The translations under genes and the position numbers were made by a program. From an uncultured Bacteroidales bacterium (GTDB lineage Bacteria > Bacteroidota > Bacteroidia > Bacteroidales > P3): a DNA stretch of 64,000 bases. The stretch's first letter is position 1. Each line of letters begins with the position of its first letter. The stretch is from the NCBI GenBank assembly GCA_905234665.1, contig CAJOIV010000005.1, positions 1-64,000 on the forward strand, given 5' to 3'. The notes beneath the pieces were generated by a model. The model saw only the letters and a list, made by a program, of their open reading frames with translations, was not told the origin of the DNA and ran no database searches. Below, in pieces: positions 46,691 to 56,873 of this stretch.

Positions 46691-47242
46691 ATGAACCTTG
46701 ATTATGCACAAGTGCTGGAAGCATGCAGACACGGCGACGCCAAGGCGCAGGAGGCTCTCTACAAGGAGTTTGCGCCATGTCTGCTCGGTATGGGGATGCG
46801 ATACCTGCACTCGCGCGAAGATGCCGAGGACCTCCTGCACGATGCATTTATCAAGATTCTGACGAACATAAAGAATGTGAAAGACCCCACGGTATTGAGA
46901 GCATGGATATACCGTATCATGTACAACCGGATAATGGACTATTTCCGCGAGGAAAGGATGCTGGTCTACCTCGACGAAGAAAAACTGGAGAGGCACTCGG
47001 ACTGGAACACCGCCATGGAGGCGGCGCTGGACATGGACCGCTACAAGGAGGAGGACATTATGGAAGCCCTCAGTACCCTGCCGGTGTCGTACAGGACGGT
47101 GTTCAACATGCGGGAGGTAGAGGATATGGAGTATGAAGATATAGCCAAGGAACTGAACATCACGGAGCAGACAGCCCGCTCGCATCTCTCTTATGCCCGC
47201 CGACGTCTGCGCCAATACTTTGAAGGGAAAACGAATAAATAA
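46691..47242 (+). CDS. ECF-type RNA polymerase sigma-70 factor
   Basis: LYKEFAPCLLGMGMRYLHSREDAEDLLHDAFIKIL; C-terminal VEDMEYEDIAKELNITEQTARSHLSYARRRLRQ. Confidence 0.94.
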   Translation: MNLDYAQVLEACRHGDAKAQEALYKEFAPCLLGMGMRYLHSREDAEDLLHDAFIKILTNIKNVKDPTVLRAWIYRIMYNRIMDYFREERMLVYLDEEKLERHSDWNTAMEAALDMDRYKEEDIMEALSTLPVSYRTVFNMREVEDMEYEDIAKELNITEQTARSHLSYARRRLRQYFEGKTNK

Positions 47243-47250
47243 GATATATT

Positions 47251-48099
47251 ATGAACGAGAAACTGAAGAACTACACCATGGAGCCCGACCCTGCCGTATG
47301 GGAGGGCATTAAAGGGACTCTGGCCCGCCGCAAGGCAGTGCGCCGCGCCTCGTGGGCTGCTGCAGGTCTTGTGGCAGCGGGCGCCGTCGTCCTCCTCGCT
47401 GTCCCCCGCAATGAGGAACCCCCGATGATGGCCGAATTGTCGGCTCCATCCGTAGTGGAGTTTGTACCACAGCCTGTGGCACAAGCCCCTGTTCAGGAGG
47501 AACCGAAAGTTGCAGAATCCTGCCGGACGATAGAGGTGAAAGCCGCCAAGGTTGACGAACCCAAGAAACTGGAATCCTCGGCCAACGTCGCTGCTACGGC
47601 AAAAGAGGCTCCCGTCAGAGCAGAGGAGACTGTGGCCGCTACAGTGGTGTCACGCCCTGCCGCCAATGTGCAGAATACTGTTCCGGTGACCGATATCAAA
47701 CAGCCTGTGGAGCCCAAGGCGGAGGAGACTCTTGCCGTCAATGACCAACCCGCGGAGGTCAACCCGCCCGACAAGTCTCATGCAAACGCAGGTGTGAGCA
47801 ATATCCCCGATATGCTCTTGTGGTTCCCCAATGTCTTCGCCCCTTCGTCGGACAATGAAGCCATCAACCGCTTCCGTGCCCAGCTGAACCAAGAGGGTGC
47901 CGTCGTCAAGGATTTCCGCATGGCCATCTACAACCGTGCTGGTGCCAGGGTCTTCTTCAGCAACGACATCAACGAGGCGTGGGACGGTACGCGCGACGGC
48001 CAACCTCTTCCGCAGTCGGCCTACGTCTATGTGGTTTTCTATACCGACAGCGAGGGGCAGCAGCACCATTGCAAAGGAACGGTGACATTGGTTCGATAG
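47251..48099 (+). CDS. Anti-sigma-like single-TM protein with C-terminal T9SS type-B/gliding-motility domain
   Basis: Cytoplasmic N-terminus MNEKLKNYTMEPDPAVWEGIKGTLARRKAVRR, TM ASWAAAGLVAAGAVVLLAV, C-terminus LLWFPNVFAPSSDNEAINRF...WDGTRDGQPLPQSAYVYVVFYT...KGTVTLVR. Confidence 0.85.
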   Translation: MNEKLKNYTMEPDPAVWEGIKGTLARRKAVRRASWAAAGLVAAGAVVLLAVPRNEEPPMMAELSAPSVVEFVPQPVAQAPVQEEPKVAESCRTIEVKAAKVDEPKKLESSANVAATAKEAPVRAEETVAATVVSRPAANVQNTVPVTDIKQPVEPKAEETLAVNDQPAEVNPPDKSHANAGVSNIPDMLLWFPNVFAPSSDNEAINRFRAQLNQEGAVVKDFRMAIYNRAGARVFFSNDINEAWDGTRDGQPLPQSAYVYVVFYTDSEGQQHHCKGTVTLVR

Positions 48100-48115
48100 A
48101 AAGTACACGCAATAA

Positions 48116-48155
48116 AAGAAAGCCGGAGGTTCTTGTGGGCCTCCGGCTTTCTTTT
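48116..48155. terminator. Intrinsic terminator (bidirectional)
   Basis: AAAGCCGGAGG-ttcttgtggg-CCTCCGGCTTTCTTTT. Confidence 0.85.
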
Positions 48156-48993
48156 ACAGGCTTCTCAGCCATTTGATTTCTTGCGCCCATAGGGATGGGT
48201 CGGGGGTCTCCAGGATGATGGGCATGTCGTCGAAACGCCCGTCGTGCATGAATCGGGTGAAGAAGTCGCGCCCCATGGCACCGTTGCCGAGAGTCTCGTG
48301 GCGGTCGACATGCGAGCCGGCACCCTTCTTGCTGTCGTTGAGGTGGACGGCACGGAGGTATTTGAATCCGATGACGCGCTCGAACTCCTCCATGGCGAAT
48401 TGGTAGCCCATCTCGGTGCTGAGGTCGTAACCGGCGGCGAGGGTGTGGCAGGTGTCGATGCAGACCCCCACGCGGCTTTTGTCGTCGATGTCCTCAATGA
48501 TGCGGGCGATATGCTCGAAACGCCACCCCAGGTTGGTGCCCTGTCCGGCGGTGTTCTCGATGACGGCTGTCACCCCTTCGGTCTGTGCCAGCGCGGCGTT
48601 CACCTCGAGGGCTATCTGGTCGAGGCATTCCTCCTCGCTGATGCGGTTGAGGTGGCTCCCCGGGTGGAAGTTGAGCATGGTGAGTCCCAGCTGCTGGGCG
48701 CGCTGCATCTCGTCGAGGAAGGCGGCGCGGCTCTTGGCGAGGGTCTCCTCGTCGGGCGAGCCCAAATTGATGAGGTAGCTGTCGTGCGGCAGCACCATCT
48801 CGGGCAGGAATCCGCGGTCGGCGAGCAAAGCCTTGAAGCCATCAATCTCCAACTGTGCCAGCGGCTTGCTGACCCACGAGCGTTGGTTTCGGGTGAAGAG
48901 GGCGAAGGCATTGGCCCCGATGGCCTCGGCGTTGAGTATGGCGTTCCCCACGCCCCCTGACGCACTCACATGTGCTCCGATGAATTTCGTCAT
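48154..48993 (-). CDS. nfo: Deoxyribonuclease IV (endonuclease IV family)
   Basis: [73 protein letters not shown]. Confidence 0.97.
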   Translation of the reverse strand: MTKFIGAHVSASGGVGNAILNAEAIGANAFALFTRNQRSWVSKPLAQLEIDGFKALLADRGFLPEMVLPHDSYLINLGSPDEETLAKSRAAFLDEMQRAQQLGLTMLNFHPGSHLNRISEEECLDQIALEVNAALAQTEGVTAVIENTAGQGTNLGWRFEHIARIIEDIDDKSRVGVCIDTCHTLAAGYDLSTEMGYQFAMEEFERVIGFKYLRAVHLNDSKKGAGSHVDRHETLGNGAMGRDFFTRFMHDGRFDDMPIILETPDPSLWAQEIKWLRSL

Positions 48994-49002
48994 TGTGTCC
49001 TG

Positions 49003-49725
49003 CTATTCTGCCAGCTGACGGTATTTCTCGACGATGGCTTGGGCCTCGCTGACGGCCTTCTCTGCCTCCTGTACGCGTTTCTCGGCGTCAGGCAGTTTGC
49101 CGTCGGTGGCCTTGTCGATCTTGCTGTTCAGGTCCTTGATGTCCTTCTCGGCGTCGGAAATGTTCTTCTGCCACTTTTCAATGTCCTTCTGGAGGTCGGC
49201 GACTTTGGCACGGTCCTTTTCTGTGGCCTTTTGCAACTTGGCGAGGTCCGAGTCGGCATTCTTCTTTTCCTTTTCGGCCTTCTTCAGGGCCTCCTGGGCG
49301 GCCTCAAGCTGCTCGGTGGCTTCCATCTTGTCGACATACTTTGTGAAGTTGTTGAGGAAGTTCATCACGCCTTGGTTGATGTTCTGCTGGTTGACAGAGA
49401 GGTCCTTCGAGATGGCGCAGACGGTGACGGTGGCCGACTTGCTGTTGCCGTCGACTTTGGTGTAGAAGTTGATGGGTGTCGAGGCAATGTCGGCAAAGAC
49501 GACGCCGAGGCTTGCTTCGTATCCGTCGGATTTTTTTGTCTTCACTTTAGACTCCTTGAGGCGCTGTTCGAGGGCTTTCTGCACCATCTTTTTGTCCTTT
49601 TGGAGGGTGAGTGTGTAGGCGGGGATGTTGAGGTTGTCGATGGTGACGGTGGTCTCCTTCACCTCTTGGGCATTCAGGCTGAGGGCCATTAAGGCCGTGA
49701 TAGCCAATACAAAGATTCTTTTCAT
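49003..49725 (-). CDS. Secreted coiled-coil protein
   Basis: Signal peptide MKRIFVLAITALMALSLNAQ; heptad-rich C-terminal half; start moved to 49725. Confidence 0.75.
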   Translation of the reverse strand: MKRIFVLAITALMALSLNAQEVKETTVTIDNLNIPAYTLTLQKDKKMVQKALEQRLKESKVKTKKSDGYEASLGVVFADIASTPINFYTKVDGNSKSATVTVCAISKDLSVNQQNINQGVMNFLNNFTKYVDKMEATEQLEAAQEALKKAEKEKKNADSDLAKLQKATEKDRAKVADLQKDIEKWQKNISDAEKDIKDLNSKIDKATDGKLPDAEKRVQEAEKAVSEAQAIVEKYRQLAE

Positions 49726-49764
49726 GATAGTGTGTTTTTGTTGTTGATACTCTTGTTTGACGAT

Positions 49765-49773
49765 GCAAAGATA
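49765..49773 (-). promoter_or_regulatory. -7 element TATCTTTGC
   Basis: gcaaagata on plus, 40 bp upstream of start 49725. Confidence 0.6.
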
Positions 49774-49805
49774 CACTTTTTTTCTCAACTATCAACTTTT
49801 CTTCG

Positions 49806-49814
49806 TACTTTTGC
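49806..49814 (+). promoter_or_regulatory. -7 element TACTTTTGC for the EamA gene
   Basis: TAnnTTTGC consensus 45 bp upstream of the start. Confidence 0.6.
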
Positions 49815-49858
49815 ACCCTCTAACAACTTCACACTTCTATAACCAATAACCTTTCTAA

Positions 49859-50836
49859 ATGTTCATCGGAGAATTCATAGCCCTCGGGGTGGCACTTGCA
49901 TGGACGGCCACGGCACTCTTTGCCGAGGTGGGTTCCAAGCACATGGGGTCGTTGCCTTTCAATATGGCGCGTATGACCCTCTCGCTAATCTTCCTCTCGG
50001 TCACGCTGTGGCTGGTGATGGGTGTCCCTTATCCCCGTTATGCCGATGGGCAGACCTGGCTCTGGCTGTTGCTTTCCGGCGTGGTGGGATATGTGTTGGG
50101 CGACTACTGCCTGATGCAGGGGTATATCATCATCGGTTCCCGCTTCGGGCAGCTCTTTATGACCCTCTCGGCCCCCACGGCGGCCCTCACCGGACTCCTT
50201 TTCCTGGGCGAACGCATGCGCCCGTTGGCTATCCTCGGCATGGTGGTCACCCTCACCGGCATCGCCCTCTCCATCCTGGCTAAGCCGCAGCAGGATGCCA
50301 AGGTAGGGCTGAAGCTCCCCCTCAAGGGCATCGTCTATGCCTCGCTGGCGGGCATAGGACAGGGATTCGGCCTGGTGTTGAGTAAGATGGGTTTGGAACA
50401 CTACGATGCCGCCCTCCTTGCCGCCGGACTCGACGGCCAAGCCATCCCCGAAGGCGCCTTGTTGCCTGTCCCTCTCTATCTGAGTGTCCCCTTCGCTTCT
50501 ACCATGATACGTGCCACCATCGGCCTCGTGGGCTTCTTCGCCATGCTGATGCTCCTCGAAAAGAGGGAGGGCATCGCCCGGCTGCGCCGTGCCGTCCGCG
50601 ACCGCAAGGCGATGTGGTGTGCTGTGGCCTCCACCGTCTTCGGCCCCTTCGTGGGGGTCAGCGCCTCGCTGCTGGCCACGCAGTACACCTCGGCGGGCAT
50701 TGCCCAGACCCTCTTCGCCCTCACCCCCGTCCTCATCATTGCCCCCGCCGCCTGGCTCTTCCACCAAAAAGTGACGGCCCGCGAAGTCCTCGGGGCCGTC
50801 ATCAGTGTCGCAGGCGTCTGCCTGTTCTTCGTGTGA
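49859..50836 (+). CDS. EamA/DMT-family transporter
   Basis: Multiple TM segments, two EamA-like halves. Confidence 0.9.
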   Translation: MFIGEFIALGVALAWTATALFAEVGSKHMGSLPFNMARMTLSLIFLSVTLWLVMGVPYPRYADGQTWLWLLLSGVVGYVLGDYCLMQGYIIIGSRFGQLFMTLSAPTAALTGLLFLGERMRPLAILGMVVTLTGIALSILAKPQQDAKVGLKLPLKGIVYASLAGIGQGFGLVLSKMGLEHYDAALLAAGLDGQAIPEGALLPVPLYLSVPFASTMIRATIGLVGFFAMLMLLEKREGIARLRRAVRDRKAMWCAVASTVFGPFVGVSASLLATQYTSAGIAQTLFALTPVLIIAPAAWLFHQKVTAREVLGAVISVAGVCLFFV

Positions 50837-50843
50837 GTGTTCC

Positions 50844-51593
50844 TTATGCTTTCAGCAGGAAGTTGATGTTGTCGTTAAGGGCGTACTCCTTGGTGTTCTC
50901 CATCTTGGTCTTGAATACTTTCATCTTGTTGGGTTTGCCCTGGAGGGTGAGGTTCCCGTTCTCGAGGACGAGGGCCGTGGCTTCGCGGATGGCGGCGACG
51001 GTGGCTTTGGGGTTGACCATGATGTACTCCTTGAGGCGGTCGTCGCGCGTCTCGCCGCCGTGCTTCGGATCGAAGAAGTCGGTGTAGTGCGGGTTGATCT
51101 GGAAAGGAACCAGTCCCATGCAGTCAAACGAGGCGGGCATCACGATGGGCATGTCGTTGGTGGTGCAGAGCGTGGGACCTGCCACGTTGCTGCCGGCACT
51201 CCAGCCCATGTAAGGCATACCGTCGAAAGCGCGCTGGCGGATGGCCTGCATGAGGCCCGTGCGCTGCAGCTCGCGGACGAGGTGGAAGGTGTTGCCGCCG
51301 CCTACGGCCACGCAGTCGGTGTCGTACACTGCATTGACGGGCAGCGCCTTGTGGTGCACACTTGTCAGTTTCACACCAAATTCCTTGTACACGGCAGCCA
51401 CCTTGGCTTCGTAGGCGTCGTAGCTCTTGGTGAGACCTCCCTCGGCCAGAGAAACGCCGGCGTAGGGTACGAAAAGCACGTGTTTCACATTGTGCCGCTT
51501 GCAGAAGTCGGCAATCATATCCTTGCACCAGCCGAGGTAGGCCTCGCCGCGCATGGTGCTGTTGCTGATAAGTAATAGGTTTCTTTTATCCAT
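50844..51593 (-). CDS. pepE: Dipeptidase E-like (peptidase S51)
   Basis: VGGGNTFHLVRELQRTGLMQAIRQRAFDGMPYMGWSAGSNVAGPTLCTTNDMPI. Confidence 0.93.
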   Translation of the reverse strand: MDKRNLLLISNSTMRGEAYLGWCKDMIADFCKRHNVKHVLFVPYAGVSLAEGGLTKSYDAYEAKVAAVYKEFGVKLTSVHHKALPVNAVYDTDCVAVGGGNTFHLVRELQRTGLMQAIRQRAFDGMPYMGWSAGSNVAGPTLCTTNDMPIVMPASFDCMGLVPFQINPHYTDFFDPKHGGETRDDRLKEYIMVNPKATVAAIREATALVLENGNLTLQGKPNKMKVFKTKMENTKEYALNDNINFLLKA

Positions 51594-52656
51594 TGTTGTT
51601 TCTTTTTAATTGTCGTTTTGTGTTATCATGTTCAAGGCGGAACAACTCCTTCTGCCGTTCAATTTCACGTGTCAGTTCTTCGGTGGTGGGCATATAGAGT
51701 TTATATTTGGCGGCGTACAACTGCGGGTTCTCTGCAAGGGTGGAGAACCGTGCCACATCGCTGTCTGTTTCAGCGCATAGGACAATCCCGATGGAGGGGT
51801 TGTCGTCAGGCTGACGTTTCAACTGGTCATACAGCCGGAGGTACATCTCCATCTGCCCCACATCTTGGAATGATATCTTGTCGGTCTTGAGGTCAATCAG
51901 AACAAAGCATTTAAGGATGTAGTTGTAAAATACTAGGTCTATGTAGTAGTCGTTCTCGTCGGTGTGTATGCGTTGTTGTCTGTCAACAAATGCATAACCT
52001 TTGCCCAACTCCATCAGGAACTTCTGCAAATTATCGATGATGGCATTCTCCAGTTCACTCTCATAGATATCTGGCGAGGGCCTCAGTCCGAGGAACTCTG
52101 CAACGACAGGATTCTTGACAAATTCTCGGTGGTCAACCTTTTGGGGTATAGTCACATCGGTCGAGTCTGCCAATTCAGTAGATTGTGTCGACAATAGTCG
52201 CTCGTAATACTGGCTGTTAATGTTACGTTCCAAAGTGCGAGTGCTCCACATTTGACTGGCGGCTTCCTTGAGATACCAGTGCCGGGCCTTTTCGCTGTCG
52301 ACTTTTAAGATAAGACGGATATGTGTCCAGCCTAGATTTGGAACGCGCGCGTTCCAAATCTCCAAGTCTTTGAATGAGAGGTAGAACTGTCGGAAATGGC
52401 GCAGGTTCTTTTCGTTGTAGCTGCTACCGTATTCAGCGGTCAAAGATGAAGCCAGTATCTTGATAAGTTCGCTACCGTATGCCGCACGGTGTTTCCCATT
52501 CTGTTCCTCTTCGACAATGTGCTTCCCTAAATGCCAATAGGTTAGGAGTATGGCCTGATTGACAGACGACATGGCAACATTCTGACCCTGTTCCACAATG
52601 GATTTGGCTCCATCTAGGAAAGAGGTCAGTTGTGAGTTGTTGTCATGCGAATTCAT
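51586..52656 (-). CDS. DUF1016/YhcG-type PDDEXK nuclease domain protein
   Basis: YWHLGKHIVEEEQ...YGSELIKILASSLTAEYG...FVDRQQRIHTDENDYYIDLVFYNYILKCFVLIDLKT. Confidence 0.93.
   Translation of the reverse strand: MNSHDNNSQLTSFLDGAKSIVEQGQNVAMSSVNQAILLTYWHLGKHIVEEEQNGKHRAAYGSELIKILASSLTAEYGSSYNEKNLRHFRQFYLSFKDLEIWNARVPNLGWTHIRLILKVDSEKARHWYLKEAASQMWSTRTLERNINSQYYERLLSTQSTELADSTDVTIPQKVDHREFVKNPVVAEFLGLRPSPDIYESELENAIIDNLQKFLMELGKGYAFVDRQQRIHTDENDYYIDLVFYNYILKCFVLIDLKTDKISFQDVGQMEMYLRLYDQLKRQPDDNPSIGIVLCAETDSDVARFSTLAENPQLYAAKYKLYMPTTEELTREIERQKELFRLEHDNTKRQLKRNNNG
52334..52361. repeat. Perfect 28-bp palindrome
   Basis: agatttggaacgcg|cgcgttccaaatct, perfect self-complement, inside the DUF1016 gene. 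Confidence 0.95.
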
Positions 52657-52749
52657 TTTTTATTTTTATCTGGTAAGAGATACTTGATGTTGTCTTTTAA
52701 GAGATAGACTCCGGCAAAAGTCATTAACCCCAAAATCTATACAACAAAA

Positions 52750-54741
<1,992 letters not shown>

Positions 54742-54766
54742 TTAGCAATAATGTCACAAATAATTT

Positions 54767-54775
54767 GCAAAGATA
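54767..54775 (-). promoter_or_regulatory. -7 element TATCTTTGC for gyrB
   Basis: gcaaagata on plus, 35 bp upstream of the start. Confidence 0.6.
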
Positions 54776-54904
54776 CGATTTTTCCCCGACATACGGCCCC
54801 CTTGTCGGCAATTTTTTTCCCTTTTTATCAACACCATTGTTTATTTGTTGGTAATCAGCGTTTCCCCGCCTCCGCCGGCGTTCTTCCTCCCCGATTTCGC
54901 CGCC

Positions 54905-55042
54905 CCCTTTCCGCGCCCTGTGTTGTTCTTCGATTGTTCTTCGTTTGTTCTTCGATTGTATTCCGTTTTCAAAACGAAGAACAATCGAAGAACAAACGGC
55001 GATAAAACGGCGAACAACACAAGGCGCGGCGAAGGCACTACG
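54905..55042. repeat. Long imperfect inverted repeat built from GTTCTTCGATT units
   Basis: TGTTGTTCTTCGATTGTTCTTCGTTTGTTCTTCGATTG...CGTTTTcAAAACG...AAGAACAATCGAAGAACAAACGGCG...CGAACAACACAAGGCGCGG. Confidence 0.85.
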
Positions 55043-55108
55043 ACCCTGCTGCGGCGCGGCAGCAAGGCATGGGGGAATGAAGAAAGGGTAGGGGACCGGC
55101 GCGGAGCG

Positions 55109-55744
55109 TCAGACAATCAGCTCCGAGGCGGGGATTTTGGGGACGTAGTGGGTGCCGCCGTCGCGGTAATAGGCGTGGGGGTCGGACTCGTGGATGGGGA
55201 CGAGCTGGATGCGGTCGGTGCCTTTGCCGATGGCGAGGATCATGAGCGGGTCGAGCGGGAGGTCGAGGTCGCGTCGGATGTTCTCGCGGTTGAAGGCACC
55301 GATGGCGATGCCGTTGAGGCCCATCTCGACGGCTTTGAGGAGCATGCTCTGGATGGCGATGCCGAGGTCGATGTTGACCAGCTTGGTCTCCGGCGCGGTG
55401 CTGCAGACGACGATGAAGGCTTCGGGTTCGGTGCCGGGGCAGGGGAGGTGCAGCTCGGGCAATGCCGCCCCGAGGCGGATGTTGCGGAGGATGATGTCGG
55501 ACTCCGGCCCCCGCGTGACGAGGCGGTAGCGCAGCACCTGCTGGTTGCAGGCCGAGGGGATGCGGCTGCCGACGGCGACGATGCGCTCCAGCTCGGCGCG
55601 GCTGACGACGTAGTCCTTCAGGAAGGCGCGATGGCTGCGGTTTTTCAGCAGCAGCTCGTCGAGGGTGTGACCCACGCGTTTCACCTTGGTGCGCCCGGCG
55701 CCGAGGGTCGCCTCGTATCGTTTCTCCAGGTAGTTATCGGCCAT
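55109..55744 (-). CDS. Nitroreductase-family protein
   Basis: NRSHRAFLKDYVVSRAELERIVAVGSRIPSACNQQVLRYRLVT; LGIAIQSMLLKAVEMGLNG. Confidence 0.88.
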   Translation of the reverse strand: MADNYLEKRYEATLGAGRTKVKRVGHTLDELLLKNRSHRAFLKDYVVSRAELERIVAVGSRIPSACNQQVLRYRLVTRGPESDIILRNIRLGAALPELHLPCPGTEPEAFIVVCSTAPETKLVNIDLGIAIQSMLLKAVEMGLNGIAIGAFNRENIRRDLDLPLDPLMILAIGKGTDRIQLVPIHESDPHAYYRDGGTHYVPKIPASELIV

Positions 55745-55790
55745 AGAAGTTGAAAGTTGAGAGTTGAGAATTGAAAATTGAGAATTGAAA
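55744..55790. repeat. GTTGAAA/GTTGAGA/ATTGAGA heptamer array
   Basis: gttgaaagttgagagttgagaattgaaaattgagaattgaaa. Confidence 0.85.
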
Positions 55791-55805
55791 ACCGCGGCAG
55801 CAGCT

Positions 55806-55853
55806 GCTCCCCTAAGTTAGGGGAGCTGTCACGAAGTGACTGAGGAGTGTGTC
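55806..55853 (-). repeat. Dispersed double-hairpin element, copy 2
   Basis: Minus strand GACACACTCCTC-AGTCACttcGTGACA-GCTCCCCTAACTTAGGGGAGC. Confidence 0.88.
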
Positions 55854-56677
55854 TAATTCCTCATTGAAGTGAAACAGCAGGTTTTGCAGAGGTAGTAGGG
55901 GTGTGAGAAAAGCACTTGGTCGGCGCGGTCGGGGGTGATGAACATGTTGGCCGCGGCCATGTCGGCTTGTCCTTGGCGCAGCAGCGGGATAATCTCGCTG
56001 AAGGAGTAGCCCGAGAAGTGCACCGGGCGTCCGGCGAAGATGCTGAAGCGCATGATGAGTTCCACCTCGAAGCCTGTCCAGCGGTTGTTGCGGTAGAAGC
56101 TGAAGGGCTCGTTGTCGGCGAGGGTGGCCACCTCGATGGGGTGCCCCTGGAGGCTTTCCAGTTCGGGGAGCTGGGGTATGTGGACGGTGTCGAGCGACTC
56201 GGAGCACCAGCGGGCGAACATCTCGTCGAGTGTGCCGTCGGATTTGATCTGGACAAGGAAGTCGTTGAATTCCTGACATAGTTCGATGTTCTTATGGTTG
56301 AACGCCACGGCCACGTCGAAGCCTCCCGGGAGGTTGAAGCAGACCTGCAGGCTCTTGTGGTTATGGCGGCGGGCCATCAGTGCGACGGTGTCGGTGATGC
56401 CATAATCCGCGCCCCCCTCTTCCATGACAGTGAGAAGCTCGGAGGGCGAGGAGCAGCGGACGATGGTGATGCCGGTGAAGTTGTTGGTGTCGGAGAGGAG
56501 CACGTCGCTGGTGCTCTCCGCCATGACGGCGACCTTCTTGCCCTCGAGGTCTTCAAGCGAGGCGGGGCCCGGATTCGTCTCCGGGGTGGCGCATCGCGGG
56601 CTGCATGCGGAGGCCAAAAACGTTGCCGCGAAGAGTGCGGCATAAGTGAACCAGGAGGTCAGTGATTTGTGTTTCAT
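55853..56677 (-). CDS. Periplasmic solute-binding (SBP_bac_3-like) lipoprotein with circularly permuted domain order
   Basis: Lipobox FLASAC; DLEGKKVAV...IKSDGTLDEMFARW precedes NEPFSFYRNNRWTGFEVELIMRF...AAANMFITPDRADQVLFSHPYY. Confidence 0.82.
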   Translation of the reverse strand: MKHKSLTSWFTYAALFAATFLASACSPRCATPETNPGPASLEDLEGKKVAVMAESTSDVLLSDTNNFTGITIVRCSSPSELLTVMEEGGADYGITDTVALMARRHNHKSLQVCFNLPGGFDVAVAFNHKNIELCQEFNDFLVQIKSDGTLDEMFARWCSESLDTVHIPQLPELESLQGHPIEVATLADNEPFSFYRNNRWTGFEVELIMRFSIFAGRPVHFSGYSFSEIIPLLRQGQADMAAANMFITPDRADQVLFSHPYYLCKTCCFTSMRN

Positions 56678-56713
56678 GGTGTTGGATGAATTTCTACAGG
56701 TGCGTTTTCCGAT

Positions 56714-56722
56714 GCAAAGATA
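56714..56722 (-). promoter_or_regulatory. -7 element TATCTTTGC
   Basis: gcaaagata on plus, 37 bp upstream of the binding-protein start. Confidence 0.6.
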
Positions 56723-56775
56723 GGAAAAAAAGTCGAAAGTTGGGGCACAAGGCTTGAAAGTCTGGAAAAAAGTTG

Positions 56776-56784
56776 TATCTTTGC
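56776..56784 (+). promoter_or_regulatory. -7 element TATCTTTGC
   Basis: About 90 bp upstream of the LRR gene. Confidence 0.55.
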
Positions 56785-56873
56785 AGCCGCTTGCATGTGT
56801 TCGAGGATATCCACGGCGGTGCGCAAGGGTTTATTGGATAGGTGTTTATACAAAAGGAATAAATATATACGAT

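Noticed and set aside
51586-52656. DUF1016 gene as part of a restriction-modification or defence island
   Set aside because: Neighbours are pepE and gyrB; no methyltransferase, specificity subunit or mobility gene nearby, so only an isolated nuclease can be claimed.
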